A stretch of DNA of 64,000 bases, taken from positions 446,270-510,269 of the forward strand of contig NC_015666.1 of NCBI RefSeq assembly GCF_000217715.1, in the 5' to 3' direction. The stretch is from Halopiger xanaduensis SH-6. GTDB taxonomy: Archaea; Halobacteriota; Halobacteria; Halobacteriales; Natrialbaceae. Position numbers and translations under genes: made by a program. A model generated the notes under the pieces. It made no database searches. It was given only the letters and a program-made list of their open reading frames with translations, and was not told where the DNA came from. Shown here one piece after another: positions 41,842-51,238 of this stretch (its first letter is position 1; each line of letters begins with the position of its first letter).

Positions 41842-44034
41842 TCAGTCCGCGGCGACCTCGAGTCGCGCCTCTCGTTCCTTCCCGATCGCCTCGACGATAA
41901 GTTCCGCGACGTCGACGATCTCGATCTGGTCCTCGAAGTCGCCGGTCTTGCGGCCGTCCTCGTACATCGTCATGCACATCGGACAGGCGACGACGAATTT
42001 CTCGACGGCCGCGCCGGCGGCGGTGTCCTCGAGCGCTTCCCGAAGTCGCTCCTCGCTCGGCTTGGGGTCCTCCTCGAAGTCCATCCAGAGGCCGCCACCG
42101 CCGCCGCCGCAGCAGAACGAGTCGGCGCGGTTGCGCGGCATCTCCGCAAGTTCGCAGCCGGTCGCCTCGATGAGTTCGCGCGGGGCCTCGTACTCGTCGT
42201 TGTACCGACCGAGGTGACAGGGGTCGTGGTAGGTGACGGTGTAGTCGAGTTCGTCGCCGTTCAGCTCGAGCTTTCCGTCGCGAACGAGTTCCTCCACGGC
42301 CTGCGTCCAGTGGAGCACGTCGATTTCGCCCTCTTCGTTCCATCGGTCGGTGTAGTCGAACGGCATCATGGGGTCGTCGGCGAACTCCGCGAAGTCGACC
42401 TCCGGATACTCGTTCTTGAAGGTGTTGTAGGAGTGGGGATCGGTGCAGACGATTTTGTCGAACTCGCAGTCCTCCCAGGTCTCGACGTGGTGGCCGGCGA
42501 GTTCGACGTAGAGGAACTCCTCACCGATCCGGCGGACGTCGTTGCCGTCGTACTTCTCGTCGTCGAAGAGGATGCCAAAGCTGACGTCGGCTTCCTCGAG
42601 GATGGTCGCCAGCGACCGGGCGACCCGCTTGTTGCGCTCGTCGTAGCTCGGGTAGTCGCCGACGTACCAGAGGTAGTCGACTTCCTCCTCGCGGGCGTCG
42701 GTAATGTCGAACTCGAGGTCGTCGGCCCAGTCGGCCCGGTTGCGGGGTGCGTCGCCGAACGTGTTGCCGTTCTGCATCACGTTCTGGAAGACGTCCTGCA
42801 CGCTCGAGTCGACGTCCCCCTGGTCGGTCATCTGGCGCTGCAGACGGGTGAACGACTGGAGGTGCTCGATTTCGACCGGGCAGGCGTCCATACAGGCCAT
42901 GCAGGCCATGCAGGATTCCATCGTCTCGGTGTCGATGACCGAGGTGCCGCCGTCGGCGATAATCGGCTGCGGTTCGGCGCCGGCCTCGCGCTCCTCCCGG
43001 TAGCGCTTGAGGTCGAGGATGACGTTGCGCGGATCGAGCGGGCGGTCGGACGCCTTGGCCGGGCAGACCGAGGAACAGCGGCCGCACTTAGTGCAGGCGT
43101 CCTGATCGAGCAGTTCCTTCCAGGTGAAATCGTCGAGGGACTCGGCGTTGGTCGCGTCCAGATCCGCGGGGACGTTCGGCAGTCGCTGGCCAGCCTTCTC
43201 GTCGCGCGTGATAACGTTCGCGAACGACGAGAGCATGTGGAACGGCTTGGCGTAGGGGATCCACGCGATGAAGAAGAACGCGAGCAGGGAGTGGGACCAC
43301 CACGCGAGCCAGTGGAGGTTCTCGACGTTCAGGCCGGCCGCGTTGAGCCCGGCCTGTTCGGGGCCGAGCGTCGCCAATCCGGCGGCGTCGAAGGCGAGCG
43401 CCAGCCCGTAGGCGACGAAGCTCACGACCTCGTGGTCCGGAATCCCCGCGCTGTAGACGCGCAGCCCCTCGAGCAGGAAGCCGCCGACGCCGAGGCCGAA
43501 GAGCGTCCAGATGAAGAGATCGTCCTCGCTCGAGGTGTGTCGGCCCCAGAGGCGTTCGTTGCGGACCCAGTAGCGGCGGTAGATCGCCATTCCGAGACCG
43601 ACGACGAACAGCAGGCCCATCGCGTCGACGACGAACTGGTAGGCCAGGTAGAAGTCGCCCTCCCAGAAGTGCCCCTGAAAGATCGGCTTGTAGACGTAAC
43701 CGTCGACCGCCAGGATCGATGTTGCGATAAACAGCGTCAGGAAGCCCCAGAGGATGAAGGCGTGCATCAACCCGCCGTAGAGGTCCCGGTCGAACTGCTT
43801 CTCGTTCGAGAGGACGATCTTCGCCGCAGTCAGCGTGCGCGAGGGAAGCTCGTTCAAGCGTGCGAAGGGATCGTCGTCGCCGGCCGCGTACCGGGCGAAC
43901 CGCCGATAGACGCCGTACAGGAAGACGGCGATCGTGATCGCCGTCAGGAGATAGAACACGGCGTACTCCGTGGCGCTGATACCCCAGTAGGTTTCCCGCG
44001 CGACGTCCGACTGGGCGATAACGTTCATAGTCAA
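41842..44034 (-). CDS. Membrane-bound Fe-S oxidoreductase (HdrDE/NarI-like fusion)
   Basis: A 730-residue fusion. The N-terminal third has about six membrane helices with His residues (GGLMHAFILWGF, WWSHSLLAFFFIAW), resembling NarI/HdrE-type cytochrome b subunits. Then come two 4Fe-4S motifs (CTKCGRCSSVCP; CMACMACMDACP), and finally two CCG domains of heterodisulfide-reductase type (CHLG region with HDPCHLGRYN, and FCCGGGGGG; CPMC). It probably passes electrons from a soluble donor to the quinone pool; similar proteins accompany electron-transfer flavoprotein pathways. ATG at 44034, or 44028, gives MTMNV. No eft-like partners are next to it here. Confidence 0.85.
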   Translation of the reverse strand: MTMNVIAQSDVARETYWGISATEYAVFYLLTAITIAVFLYGVYRRFARYAAGDDDPFARLNELPSRTLTAAKIVLSNEKQFDRDLYGGLMHAFILWGFLTLFIATSILAVDGYVYKPIFQGHFWEGDFYLAYQFVVDAMGLLFVVGLGMAIYRRYWVRNERLWGRHTSSEDDLFIWTLFGLGVGGFLLEGLRVYSAGIPDHEVVSFVAYGLALAFDAAGLATLGPEQAGLNAAGLNVENLHWLAWWSHSLLAFFFIAWIPYAKPFHMLSSFANVITRDEKAGQRLPNVPADLDATNAESLDDFTWKELLDQDACTKCGRCSSVCPAKASDRPLDPRNVILDLKRYREEREAGAEPQPIIADGGTSVIDTETMESCMACMACMDACPVEIEHLQSFTRLQRQMTDQGDVDSSVQDVFQNVMQNGNTFGDAPRNRADWADDLEFDITDAREEEVDYLWYVGDYPSYDERNKRVARSLATILEEADVSFGILFDDEKYDGNDVRRIGEEFLYVELAGHHVETWEDCEFDKIVCTDPHSYNTFKNEYPEVDFAEFADDPMMPFDYTDRWNEEGEIDVLHWTQAVEELVRDGKLELNGDELDYTVTYHDPCHLGRYNDEYEAPRELIEATGCELAEMPRNRADSFCCGGGGGGLWMDFEEDPKPSEERLREALEDTAAGAAVEKFVVACPMCMTMYEDGRKTGDFEDQIEIVDVAELIVEAIGKEREARLEVAAD

Positions 44035-44207
44035 TTACCCGGAAGACTGCGCCTTAATTCTTGTCCCGATCCCAACCGTTCGACCCCGTCGCCGTCGTGC
44101 GAAAATTCGAAACTATTTTCGAGTTTCTTACGGTTCTACGCGGCCGATTTCTCGCCAACGCTATCTGGCAACAGGCTTAAATAGCCGCCCGTCGGGAGTG
44201 TCCACGC

Positions 44208-44798
44208 ATGAACGAAAAAACGGAGGAGCTGCGGGATATCTTCACCGACGTCACCGACGGGGAGGAAACCGTCACGGAGTCCCAGGAGAACACGCGGGGT
44301 TCCCTCGAGCGGGACGAACAAACCGACGAGGAGCGCCTCGAGAACGTTATCACGCAGATGCGCGAGCGCTACGAGTTCGAGACCGACCTCACGAACGACG
44401 AACTCGGCGAAGTCGCGAAGGCGTTCTACGACGACGAGAGCGACGCGGCAATCGCCGACGAGGTCGGCGTCGACGCCGAGGAAATCTTCGAGGCTCGGAT
44501 GTCGCTGCACCTCATCCGCGACGACGACGCCGACGAGGTCGACCTCACGGCGATCCGGGGCCGTGAGGAGGACGACGCGACGCTGGCCGAGGAGTACGAC
44601 GTCAGCGAGGCCCAGATCCGCCGCTACCGCCGCGTCGCGGAAGCCGAGGACCAGTCGCGGACGGCCAACGACCGCTACCGCGACGAGTTCGACAGCATCC
44701 TCGCGGACGCCGAACTCTCCGAGCAGATGACGACCGACGTCCGCGAGGACGGCCTCGAGGACGCGACCGAGGGAATGGAGACGGACGTCGACTTCTAA
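44208..44798 (+). CDS. cmi4: Conditioned medium-induced protein 4-like (Cmi4) HTH protein
   Basis: A 196-residue acidic protein starting MNEKTEELRDIFTDVTDGEETVTESQ, which I recognise as the haloarchaeal 'conditioned medium-induced protein 4' family. It contains two helix-turn-helix-like stretches (VAKAFYDDESDAAIADEVGVDAEEIFEARM and EEDDATLAEEYDVSEAQIRRYRRVAE), so DNA binding is likely. The family name comes from induction by culture supernatant, suggesting a density- or stress-linked role. TATA-like GCTTAAATAG (about 44173-44182) lies some 30 nt upstream of the ATG, so leaderless or nearly so. Confidence 0.82.
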   Translation: MNEKTEELRDIFTDVTDGEETVTESQENTRGSLERDEQTDEERLENVITQMRERYEFETDLTNDELGEVAKAFYDDESDAAIADEVGVDAEEIFEARMSLHLIRDDDADEVDLTAIRGREEDDATLAEEYDVSEAQIRRYRRVAEAEDQSRTANDRYRDEFDSILADAELSEQMTTDVREDGLEDATEGMETDVDF

Positions 44799-44896
44799 CG
44801 ATTCGACGGGATCGGCCCCGCTCCGGCTCGATTCGACGGTGACGGGCGAGCGCCGTCGGCCGCGCGTTTTTGTACGAAGGGGCGGCCAGACGTCCC

Positions 44897-45649
44897 GTGT
44901 CCCGCTCTCGCGTCCCGTTTAGCGATCTTCGAACGGCCGCGTACTGTCCGCGAAAGTATTACTACCGGCGTACCGCTGACGACGGCGAGCGCCAGCCGCC
45001 GCCCGAGGTCGAGGCCGTGCGCGATCTCGCAACCCGGTACGACGAGTTGCTCGAGGCACCACCGACCGCCCTCGACGATGAACCGATCGCCGTCTCGGCC
45101 GCGCAGTACCGGGAGACGCTCGCGGCGGCGCGGGAGCGACTCAGTGCCGCTGAGACCGATCTCGAGCACGAGGGAGAGGACGACCTCGAGACCAGCGACG
45201 GTTCGGGCGGCGAACGGGACCACTGGCGACGCCTCTGCGAACCCGCCGATCGAGACGTCCTCGCCGCTGGTAGGGACTGTCGCGGGATCGTCCACAAGGT
45301 GCTCGAGGACCCGCTCGAGCCGGTGCTCGTCTCGGTCGGCAAACCACCAGAACGGGGCGTCTGGGACCCCCAGTCGGTCCATGCCGTCGCAGCCGCGAAG
45401 GCACTGGCGTGGGAACACGAGACGGCGGTCGACCGGGCCTGGCTCGAGTACCCGGCCTACGGCGTCGTCCGGTCGATCGCGTTGACGACGCGGCGCAAGG
45501 CTCGCTACCGGCGAGTGCTCCGGACGGTCCGCGAGATGGACGGGCCGCCGGCGCGCACGACCAACCGTTCGAAGTGCGAAGGCTGCGAGTTCGCCGACGA
45601 GTGCGGCGTTCGAACGCGAACGCTGCGGTCGCTGCTCGGGTTCGGATGA
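44897..45649 (+). CDS. Cas4/Dna2-like protein with degenerate nuclease motif
   Basis: A 250-residue protein. Like Cas4 it has an N-terminal cysteine site (TAAYCPRKYYYRR) and a C-terminal cluster CEGCEFADECG, which together could hold a 4Fe-4S centre. The core resembles the RecB-type nuclease (RGIVHKVL...PVLVSVGK...DPQSVHAVAAAKALAWE), but the usual catalytic Asp is His in GIVHKV and the E-x-K strand reads VSVGK. Nuclease activity is therefore doubtful. The start is GTG at 44897, 26-30 nt after GTTTTTG (44866-44872). No other cas gene or CRISPR array is nearby. Confidence 0.7.
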   Translation: MSRSRVPFSDLRTAAYCPRKYYYRRTADDGERQPPPEVEAVRDLATRYDELLEAPPTALDDEPIAVSAAQYRETLAAARERLSAAETDLEHEGEDDLETSDGSGGERDHWRRLCEPADRDVLAAGRDCRGIVHKVLEDPLEPVLVSVGKPPERGVWDPQSVHAVAAAKALAWEHETAVDRAWLEYPAYGVVRSIALTTRRKARYRRVLRTVREMDGPPARTTNRSKCEGCEFADECGVRTRTLRSLLGFG

Positions 45650-45688
45650 GCGCGGGCGCACGCCGGGAGTTCGGTTTCGGTCGACCGG

Positions 45689-46900
45689 CTACTTGGAGAA
45701 GAGACTCGTGTGAACCGGCGCGAATCCGTCGGAGTCGGCTGATTCGGGTTCCGCCTCGGTGTCGGTGATCGTGCGGCCCGCGAGCCCGTTCTCGAGCAGT
45801 TCGGACAGCGGCGGGCCGACCTTCTCGGGTTCGACGAGGAAGGCGTCGTGGCCGTGGTCGGACTCGATGACGTGGTGTGCGACGTCGACGTCGGCCTCGC
45901 GAGCCGCGTCCGCGAGGGTTTCGGACTGCTCGACGGTGAAGTGCCAGTCGCCGGTAAACGAGAGCAAGAGCAGTTCGCCCTCGAAGGCGGCCAGCGCGTC
46001 GGCGTCGGACTCGTAGCCCGCCGAGAGGTCGAAATCGTCCATCGCGCGGGTCATGTAGAGGTAGCTGTTGGCGTCGAACCGGTCGACGAACTTCTCGGCC
46101 TGGTAGTCGAGGTAGGATTCGACCTCCCGATAGGGGAAGAAGCCGGCCGCGGGGTCCGGCGGCTCCTCGCGGACCGTCTCGCGGCCCGCCGATCGGCGGC
46201 CGAACTTGCGGGCCATCGAGGTCTTCGAGAGGTACATGATGTGCCCGAGCTGGCGCGCGCGGGCGAGGCCGTCCTCGGGTTCGGGACCGCCGTAGTAGTG
46301 GCCGCCGTTCCAGTTGGGATCGCTGGTGATCGCCCGGCGAGCGACGGTATCGAGCGCGAGACACTGCGGGTCGAGGCGGGCGGCCGAGGCGACGACGCCT
46401 GCCCGCTCGAGGTCGTCGGGGTAGCGGCGCAGCCAGTCTAAGACGTTCATGCCGCCGACGCTGCCGCCAATGACGGCATGGACTCGGCCGACGCCGAGCT
46501 CGTCGAGCAGCTGTCGCTGCGCGCGCGTCCAGTCGCCGACGGTCACCGGTGGAAAGTCGGTGCCGTAGGGCTCGCCAGTTTCGGGGTTCTCGCTGGCCGG
46601 CCCCGTCGTTCCGTAGCAGGAGCCGGGCGCGTTCGCACAGACCACGAAGTACTCGGTCGTGTCGATCGCCTTCCCGGGGCCGACGACGTCGCCCCACCAG
46701 GCGCGGGCCTGCCCCGCGGTCTCGCCGCCCGAATCCGGACGTCGGGCGACGTGCGCGCTACCGGTCAGGGCGTGACAGATCAGCACCGCGTTGTCGCCGG
46801 TGAACTCGCCGTAGGTCTCGTAGGCGACCTCGAGGGAGGGGATCGACTCGCCGGAGAGGAACTGGAACTCCCCGAGGTCGATCGTGTTCTTGGTCGTCAC
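45689..46900 (-). CDS. metX: Homoserine O-acetyltransferase
   Basis: A 403-residue alpha/beta-hydrolase of the MetX family. It activates homoserine (acetyl-CoA as usual donor) for methionine synthesis. Family motifs: [29 protein letters not shown], and the nucleophile elbow IGGSVGGM with Ser147; then [12 protein letters not shown], and near the C-terminus the charge-relay Asp (LSFTGDWHF) and His ([10 protein letters not shown]). The acyl donor (acetyl versus succinyl) cannot be settled from the motif alone. The GTG start at 46900 overlaps the metY stop as GTGA, giving a coupled two-gene operon with the next enzyme of the pathway. Confidence 0.93.
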   Translation of the reverse strand: MTTKNTIDLGEFQFLSGESIPSLEVAYETYGEFTGDNAVLICHALTGSAHVARRPDSGGETAGQARAWWGDVVGPGKAIDTTEYFVVCANAPGSCYGTTGPASENPETGEPYGTDFPPVTVGDWTRAQRQLLDELGVGRVHAVIGGSVGGMNVLDWLRRYPDDLERAGVVASAARLDPQCLALDTVARRAITSDPNWNGGHYYGGPEPEDGLARARQLGHIMYLSKTSMARKFGRRSAGRETVREEPPDPAAGFFPYREVESYLDYQAEKFVDRFDANSYLYMTRAMDDFDLSAGYESDADALAAFEGELLLLSFTGDWHFTVEQSETLADAAREADVDVAHHVIESDHGHDAFLVEPEKVGPPLSELLENGLAGRTITDTEAEPESADSDGFAPVHTSLFSK

Positions 46901-48234
46901 GGTGTGTCACCCGCCGTCCCCTGTGTGGCCGCCTCGATCGCCTGCTCGAGGTCGGTCAGGATGTCCTTCGGGTCCTCGATTCCGACGGACATCCGAATCA
47001 GATCTTCCGTCACGCCCGCCTCTTCGCGTTCCTCGGGCGTAAGCTGACCGTGAGTCGTGCTCGCGGGGTGGATGACGAGCGTCTTCGCGTCGCCGATGTT
47101 CGCGAGGAACTGCGCGACCTCGACGTTCTCGCAGAACGCTTTTCCGGCCTCATAGCCCCCTTCGAGGCCGAACGCGACCATCCCGCCGAAGTCGTCTAGA
47201 TAGCGGGTAGCGTTGTCGTGAGTCGGGTGGCTCTCGAGGCCCGGATAGGTGACCCAGGCGACGTCCTCGTGGTCCTGCAGGTAGTCCGCGACGACGGCGG
47301 CGTTTTCGCAGTGGCGCTCGACGCGCAGGGGCATGGACTCGAGTCCCTGGAGGGTCTGCCAGGCGTCGAACGGCGACTGCTGGTTGCCGAGGCTGCGCAG
47401 CGCGCGGAAGCGGACGGTCTCGGCGAACGGCGCCTCGGGGAAGTCCCGCGAGAAGTCGACGTCGTGGTAGGCGTGGTTCGGCCCGGCGACCTCGTCGTAG
47501 CCGTGCTCGCCCCAGTCGAAGGAGCCGCCGTCGACGAGGACGCCGCCGACGGTCGTCCCGGAGCCGTGGAGCCACTTCGTCGTCGACTCCCAGACGACGT
47601 CCGCGCCGTGCTCGAGGGGGCGACAGAGCGCCGGCGTCGCGAAGGTGTTGTCGACCACGAGCGGGACGCCGTTGTCGTGGGCAATCTCGGCGACGCGCTC
47701 GAAGTCGGGCGTCACGAGCGACGGATTGCCGATCGTCTCGACGTGGACGAAGGCCGTGTCCTCGTCGATCGCGTCCTCGTACTCGTCGTACTCGAGCGTC
47801 GGCACGAACCGCGCCTCGATGTCCCGTCGGCTCGCGGTCTTGGAGAAATAGGCCGTCGTCCCGCCGTAGGTGTCGGTCGAACAGACGACGTTGTCGCCGG
47901 CCTCGGCGAGCACGAGCGTCGCCGAGTCGAGGGCGGCCATTCCGCTGGCCGTCGCGACCGCACCCGTTCCGCCCTCGAGGGCGGCCAGGCGCTCCTCTAA
48001 GGTGTTGACCGTCGGGTTGCTGATCCGCGAGTAGATGTAGCCGTCGTCCTCTAAGGCGTAGCGGGCGGCCGCGGTGTCGGCGTCGTCGAAGACGTAGGAG
48101 GTCGTCTGATAGATCGGCGGTGCCATCGCCCCCGTCTCGGGATCGGGGTGCTGTCCGGCGTGGACGCTTCGCGTTCCGAGCCCGCGCTCGGAACAGTCCG
48201 ACTCGTCGGTCCCGTCGCTCGCGTCGTCGCTCAT
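46897..48234 (-). CDS. metY: O-acetylhomoserine sulfhydrylase/aminocarboxypropyltransferase
   Basis: A 445-residue PLP enzyme of the Cys/Met metabolism family. It uses O-acetylhomoserine with sulfide (or methanethiol) to make homocysteine (or methionine). Motifs: [70 protein letters not shown] and the PLP lysine K220 in [11 protein letters not shown]-terminal [14 protein letters not shown]. The acidic extension before residue 20 is haloarchaeal. ATG at 48234 is chosen: TATA-like CATATG (about 48262-48267) is 28-33 nt upstream. It is first in the operon with metX. A perfect palindrome lies between the TATA box and the start. Confidence 0.94.
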   Translation of the reverse strand: MSDDASDGTDESDCSERGLGTRSVHAGQHPDPETGAMAPPIYQTTSYVFDDADTAAARYALEDDGYIYSRISNPTVNTLEERLAALEGGTGAVATASGMAALDSATLVLAEAGDNVVCSTDTYGGTTAYFSKTASRRDIEARFVPTLEYDEYEDAIDEDTAFVHVETIGNPSLVTPDFERVAEIAHDNGVPLVVDNTFATPALCRPLEHGADVVWESTTKWLHGSGTTVGGVLVDGGSFDWGEHGYDEVAGPNHAYHDVDFSRDFPEAPFAETVRFRALRSLGNQQSPFDAWQTLQGLESMPLRVERHCENAAVVADYLQDHEDVAWVTYPGLESHPTHDNATRYLDDFGGMVAFGLEGGYEAGKAFCENVEVAQFLANIGDAKTLVIHPASTTHGQLTPEEREEAGVTEDLIRMSVGIEDPKDILTDLEQAIEAATQGTAGDTP

Positions 48235-48238
48235 GTTT

Positions 48239-48250
48239 AGTATGCATACT
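48239..48250 (-). promoter_or_regulatory. Perfect 12-bp palindrome at the metYX start
   Basis: AGTATGCATACT is its own reverse complement. It sits 5-16 nt upstream of the metY ATG and about 12-25 nt downstream of the TATA-like CATATG, i.e. over the expected transcription start. This position is ideal for a repressor that blocks initiation, such as a methionine- or SAM-responsive regulator. The identity of the regulator is unknown. Confidence 0.5.
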
Positions 48251-48384
48251 ACTCCACGCACATATGCGCCGCAGTAACGGCAAAATCCGCTGACCGTGCG
48301 TTCGAATCACACGGCACGGGGGGCATCCCGGTCGATGGCCGCAAACAGCCAGGACGGACGGTTGATGGCGACGAAATCGAGGGA

Positions 48385-48440
48385 TGGAGGGCCGTAGAGG
48401 GCTATGGAGGGGTGGAGGACCGTGGAAGGCTATGGAGGGG
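48385..48440 (+). repeat. Two tandem copies of a 28-bp purine-rich unit
   Basis: Units 48385-48412 and 48413-48440 are directly adjacent and differ at three positions; both end in GGCTATGGAGGGG. Partial GGAGGGGCGGA-type continuations follow to about 48460. The block lies in the spacer between metY and a small membrane-protein gene. I see no start codon logic or palindrome in it; slipped replication in a G-rich strand is a sufficient explanation. Confidence 0.6.
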
Positions 48441-48504
48441 CGGAGGGGCGGAGGGCCGGACGGCGGACGAAATCGGCGAGCGTCACCGCACGCGACCGCG
48501 TCGA

Positions 48505-48759
48505 CTACTGGTTGTAGCCGTGGCCGGCGTACAGCGCGACGGCGTTGACCGCGAGCAGCGTGAGGAACGTGAGGGTGACGCCCGGATCGCCCAGTCCCTG
48601 CGCGAGCAGCGGGAGGTGGATGAAGGGGAGGGCGATCGCGACCCAGAACGAGAGGAACTGGGCGGGGCCTTTGAGCGAGTGGAGGACTCGTCGGTGTCGG
48701 TCCGCCTCAGGGCTGGACGGACCGATCGATTCGTTCGAGAGCGGGGAGTGGTTTGACAT
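48505..48759 (-). CDS. Small two-helix membrane protein, haloarchaeal
   Basis: An 84-residue protein: a polar N-terminus (MSNHSPLSNES), then two hydrophobic helices (LSFWVAIALPFIHLPLLAQG and VTLTFLTLLAVNAVALYAGHGYNQ). No catalytic motif. Similar short two-helix proteins are widespread hypotheticals in haloarchaea. ATG at 48759 has GAGGTGA about 15 nt upstream and a TATA-like TTATATG (about 48806-48812). A GTG-like upstream extension to 48792 is less likely. Confidence 0.65.
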   Translation of the reverse strand: MSNHSPLSNESIGPSSPEADRHRRVLHSLKGPAQFLSFWVAIALPFIHLPLLAQGLGDPGVTLTFLTLLAVNAVALYAGHGYNQ

Positions 48760-49142
48760 CGTCGTCGGTTCACCTCTGCGTACGACAGACATTCACTGCG
48801 GACATCATATAAGGGGCCGAACATTGGCGTCGTTTCGGTTCGTTTCACCGCGGTAGCCGACAGTGAATCACCATTCGAAACGCTTTGAGATCGCGTCTAA
48901 AATTTTAAAACACTCTCTCAACCTGTATTTTCGATTCCGAGTGAGTGTCCGCTCGAGGGGAACGACGAGGCGTCGAAACGGACCGCGGCCGCAACCGATC
49001 AGAATGAGCACACACGACTGCGGGAGACAATGGACAGTGGTAACCTATCGGTAACAGCGACCGATCGGCTCCGTACTGCTGAGCCCGATCGACAGCACCG
49101 CCGAGCGCAATCCCCTTGTACCGTCGCTCCGATCTGACCGAC
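48760..49142. other. Intergenic region before hisB
   Basis: A 383-bp divergent gap. It contains the promoter of the small membrane gene on the left and an AT-rich AAATTTTAAAAC patch (about 48899-48910). It also has a direct repeat GGTAAC-CTATC-GGTAAC (about 49039-49055) and a TTGTAC box (about 49116-49121) suited to a leaderless hisB transcript. A plus-strand frame at 48863-49054 is basic and unconvincing. I see no RNA gene or further element. Confidence 0.5.
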
Positions 49143-49736
49143 ATGAGCGAGCGAACGGCGACCGTGACCCGCGAAACGGCCGAGACGGCCATCGAGTGTA
49201 CGATCGCGATCGACGGGGACGGAACGGCGGCGGTCGACACCGGCATCGGCTTCTTCGATCACATGCTCGAGTCGGTCGCCAAACACGGCCTGTTCGACCT
49301 CGAGGTCGACTGCGACGGCGACCTCGAGATCGACGACCACCACACGGTCGAGGACGTCGCGATCGCGCTCGGGCAGGCCGTAGACGAGGCGCTGGGCGAC
49401 CGCTCGGGGATCGTCCGCTACGCCGATCGCCGCGTCCCGCTGGACGAGGCCGTCGCCGGCGCCGTCGTCGACGTCAGCGGCCGGCCGCGGTTCTACTTCG
49501 ACGGCGAGTTCTCGCAGGACTCGATCGGCGGCTTTACCAGCGACATGGCGCGACACTTCGCCGAGTCGCTGGCGATGAACGCCGGCCTGACGCTGCACCT
49601 TGAGGTGACGGGCGAGAACGCCCACCACGAGGTCGAGGCGCTGTTCAAGGCGCTGGCGCGGACGCTCGACGACGCGACGCGGCTCGACGAGCGCCGCGAG
49701 GGGACGCCGAGCACGAAGGGGACGCTAAACGAGTAA
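49143..49736 (+). CDS. hisB: Imidazoleglycerol-phosphate dehydratase
   Basis: A 197-residue enzyme of histidine synthesis that dehydrates IGP to imidazole acetol phosphate. The metal-binding His/Glu pattern is complete: [32 protein letters not shown], and later [38 protein letters not shown]. It is the monofunctional form (no phosphatase domain). ATG at 49143 fits the TTGTAC box 24 nt upstream. It stands alone; no other his genes are in the window, as is common in haloarchaea where the pathway is scattered. Confidence 0.95.
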   Translation: MSERTATVTRETAETAIECTIAIDGDGTAAVDTGIGFFDHMLESVAKHGLFDLEVDCDGDLEIDDHHTVEDVAIALGQAVDEALGDRSGIVRYADRRVPLDEAVAGAVVDVSGRPRFYFDGEFSQDSIGGFTSDMARHFAESLAMNAGLTLHLEVTGENAHHEVEALFKALARTLDDATRLDERREGTPSTKGTLNE

Positions 49737-49781
49737 CGGCGGTTCGATACAGCGGTTCGACGATATCGGAATAGCGGCCGG

Positions 49782-50573
49782 TTAAGCCCTGTGTAACTCC
49801 CCGTCGCGTTCGACGAACTCGTCGTTCTCGATCGCGTGATCGATGATCGCGTCGACGGCCGCGGGTTCGAGGTCGTAGGCGCCGGCTGCCAATTCGGCTG
49901 CGTCGGCTCTGGCGACGGGGAACTCGCGGTTGCGAAGGAGCCGAATTACTTTGCCGTAGGCTCGCGGCGGGCGACTCTCGCTCGCGTCGGTCGCGCCGCC
50001 GGTCTCACTCGCGTCGCTCGAGTCGGGGTCGACTTCCGATTCGGACGGACGCGCTGTTGTCTCGGTTGATTCGGTGGTATCGGCGGATTCGTCTCCGGAT
50101 TCGATAGCTGCATCCGGGTCCGACTGACCCGCGCTCGAGTCGGCGATGTCCGCTTCGTCGGTCTCGAACGTAATCCCTGGCTCCGACTTCGGCTCCGAGT
50201 CGGACGTCGGCGCGTCGGCGGGGGTGCCGTCGGCGGTCGCGCTCGAGTCGCCGTCGGAGACCGTCGCGTTCGGACTGGTCGTTCGCCGGCGTTTTTGCGT
50301 GGTTTCGTCGGCGGCCGCGACGACGGTTCCCGAGTTCGAATCCGCGTTCGCATCGGAATCCGAGCCCGCGTCGGCACCGCTGCCGGCGTCCGTCGACGCC
50401 GCGCCGACGCGAGCGAGCAACGGCTCGAGCAGGGTCTCGAGTTGCACCTCGCAGTCCCCGCAGAGGACGACGCGGCGCTGTTCGGCCTCGGTCGGCTCGA
50501 GTTCGGGCGGGACGACCTCGAACGCGCCGACCGCCTCGGCGTCACAGAAGTCACAGTTCCGGAGTGCGCGCAT
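49782..50573 (-). CDS. Zinc-ribbon protein with long acidic linker
   Basis: A 263-residue protein. The N-terminus has paired cysteines (CDFCDAEAV...VVLCGDCEVQLETLL) for one zinc site. A long Ser/Thr/Asp/Glu disordered middle (about 65-195) follows, then a conserved helical C-terminus (YGKVIRLLRNREFPVARADAAELAAGAYDLEPAAVDAIIDHAIENDEF) resembling a small winged-helix or helical bundle. This looks like a regulator or adaptor, but I do not recognise the family. ATG at 50573 is preferred over a GTG six bases upstream. It is divergent from the ACT regulator, with 113 bp between starts. Confidence 0.68.
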   Translation of the reverse strand: MRALRNCDFCDAEAVGAFEVVPPELEPTEAEQRRVVLCGDCEVQLETLLEPLLARVGAASTDAGSGADAGSDSDANADSNSGTVVAAADETTQKRRRTTSPNATVSDGDSSATADGTPADAPTSDSEPKSEPGITFETDEADIADSSAGQSDPDAAIESGDESADTTESTETTARPSESEVDPDSSDASETGGATDASESRPPRAYGKVIRLLRNREFPVARADAAELAAGAYDLEPAAVDAIIDHAIENDEFVERDGELHRA

Positions 50574-50686
50574 GGGCACCGATAGAGGCCGGGCGGGTAA
50601 AAACGTCCGTCAGACGAGGTACAGCGGCGGCGGCCAACCACCGACCATTATACGCTCGCCCCCGTACACCCGGGAAGAATCGACGA

Positions 50687-51190
50687 ATGTTCGACGAAAT
50701 CATGGAGAAGTTCGAGGGGTCGCCGAGCCAGCAGGCGGTGATCCGGCTGCTCCTCGAGCGGGGCTTCTCGGTCAACGACGACGGGCGGGTCGTCTCCGGC
50801 GGCATCGAGATTCCGAACACGGGGATCGCACGGGAGATCGACGTCGATCGGCGGGTCGTCGACTCGACGACGGACGTCATCCTCGAGGATCCCGAACTGC
50901 GGCGGATCTTCCAGAACATCTCGCAGGTGCCGAGCCTGATGGACCTCGCGCCGGTGCTCGATCTGACGGTGCTGACGATCACGCCCGACAACGCCGAGCA
51001 GGAGGGTATCGTCGCGGGCATCACCGGCACGCTGGCCGACAACGGCATCTCGATCCGCCAGACCATCAGCGAGGATCCGGAGTTCACCGACGAACCGAAG
51101 CTCTACCTGGTCACCGACCAGGAGCTGCCGGGTGACGTGATCACCGAGATTCGGGACCTCGAGTACGTGCGCAAGATCGAACTGCAGTAG
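50687..51190 (+). CDS. ACT-domain regulator of amino acid metabolism (COG2150 type)
   Basis: A 167-residue protein: an N-terminal helical domain that looks like a winged helix (SPSQQAVIRLLLERGFSVNDDGRVVSGGIEIPNTGIAREIDVDRRVV), then an ACT domain (LDLTVLTITPDNAEQEGIVAGITGTLADNGISIRQTISED...KLYLVTDQELPGDVITEIRDL). ACT domains bind amino acids, so this is probably an amino-acid-sensing DNA-binding regulator, as predicted for COG2150. TATA-like ATTATAC lies about 36 nt upstream of the ATG. Nearby hisB, metYX, pheA and pheST are conceivable targets, but no site is identified. Confidence 0.85.
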   Translation: MFDEIMEKFEGSPSQQAVIRLLLERGFSVNDDGRVVSGGIEIPNTGIAREIDVDRRVVDSTTDVILEDPELRRIFQNISQVPSLMDLAPVLDLTVLTITPDNAEQEGIVAGITGTLADNGISIRQTISEDPEFTDEPKLYLVTDQELPGDVITEIRDLEYVRKIELQ

Positions 51191-51238
51191 GGGCTCGGCG
51201 GTGGTGGTGGCGGCGGTGTAATTCGGTCGGCCCGGGAC

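Noticed and set aside
48296..48325. T-arm-like sequence with GTTCGAATC
   Set aside because: The stem is imperfect and no D-arm or acceptor stem lies upstream within tRNA distance.
48863..49054. Plus-strand 63-residue frame before hisB
   Set aside because: Basic composition, no promoter at the right distance and no conserved features; only three His, so not a histidine leader peptide either.
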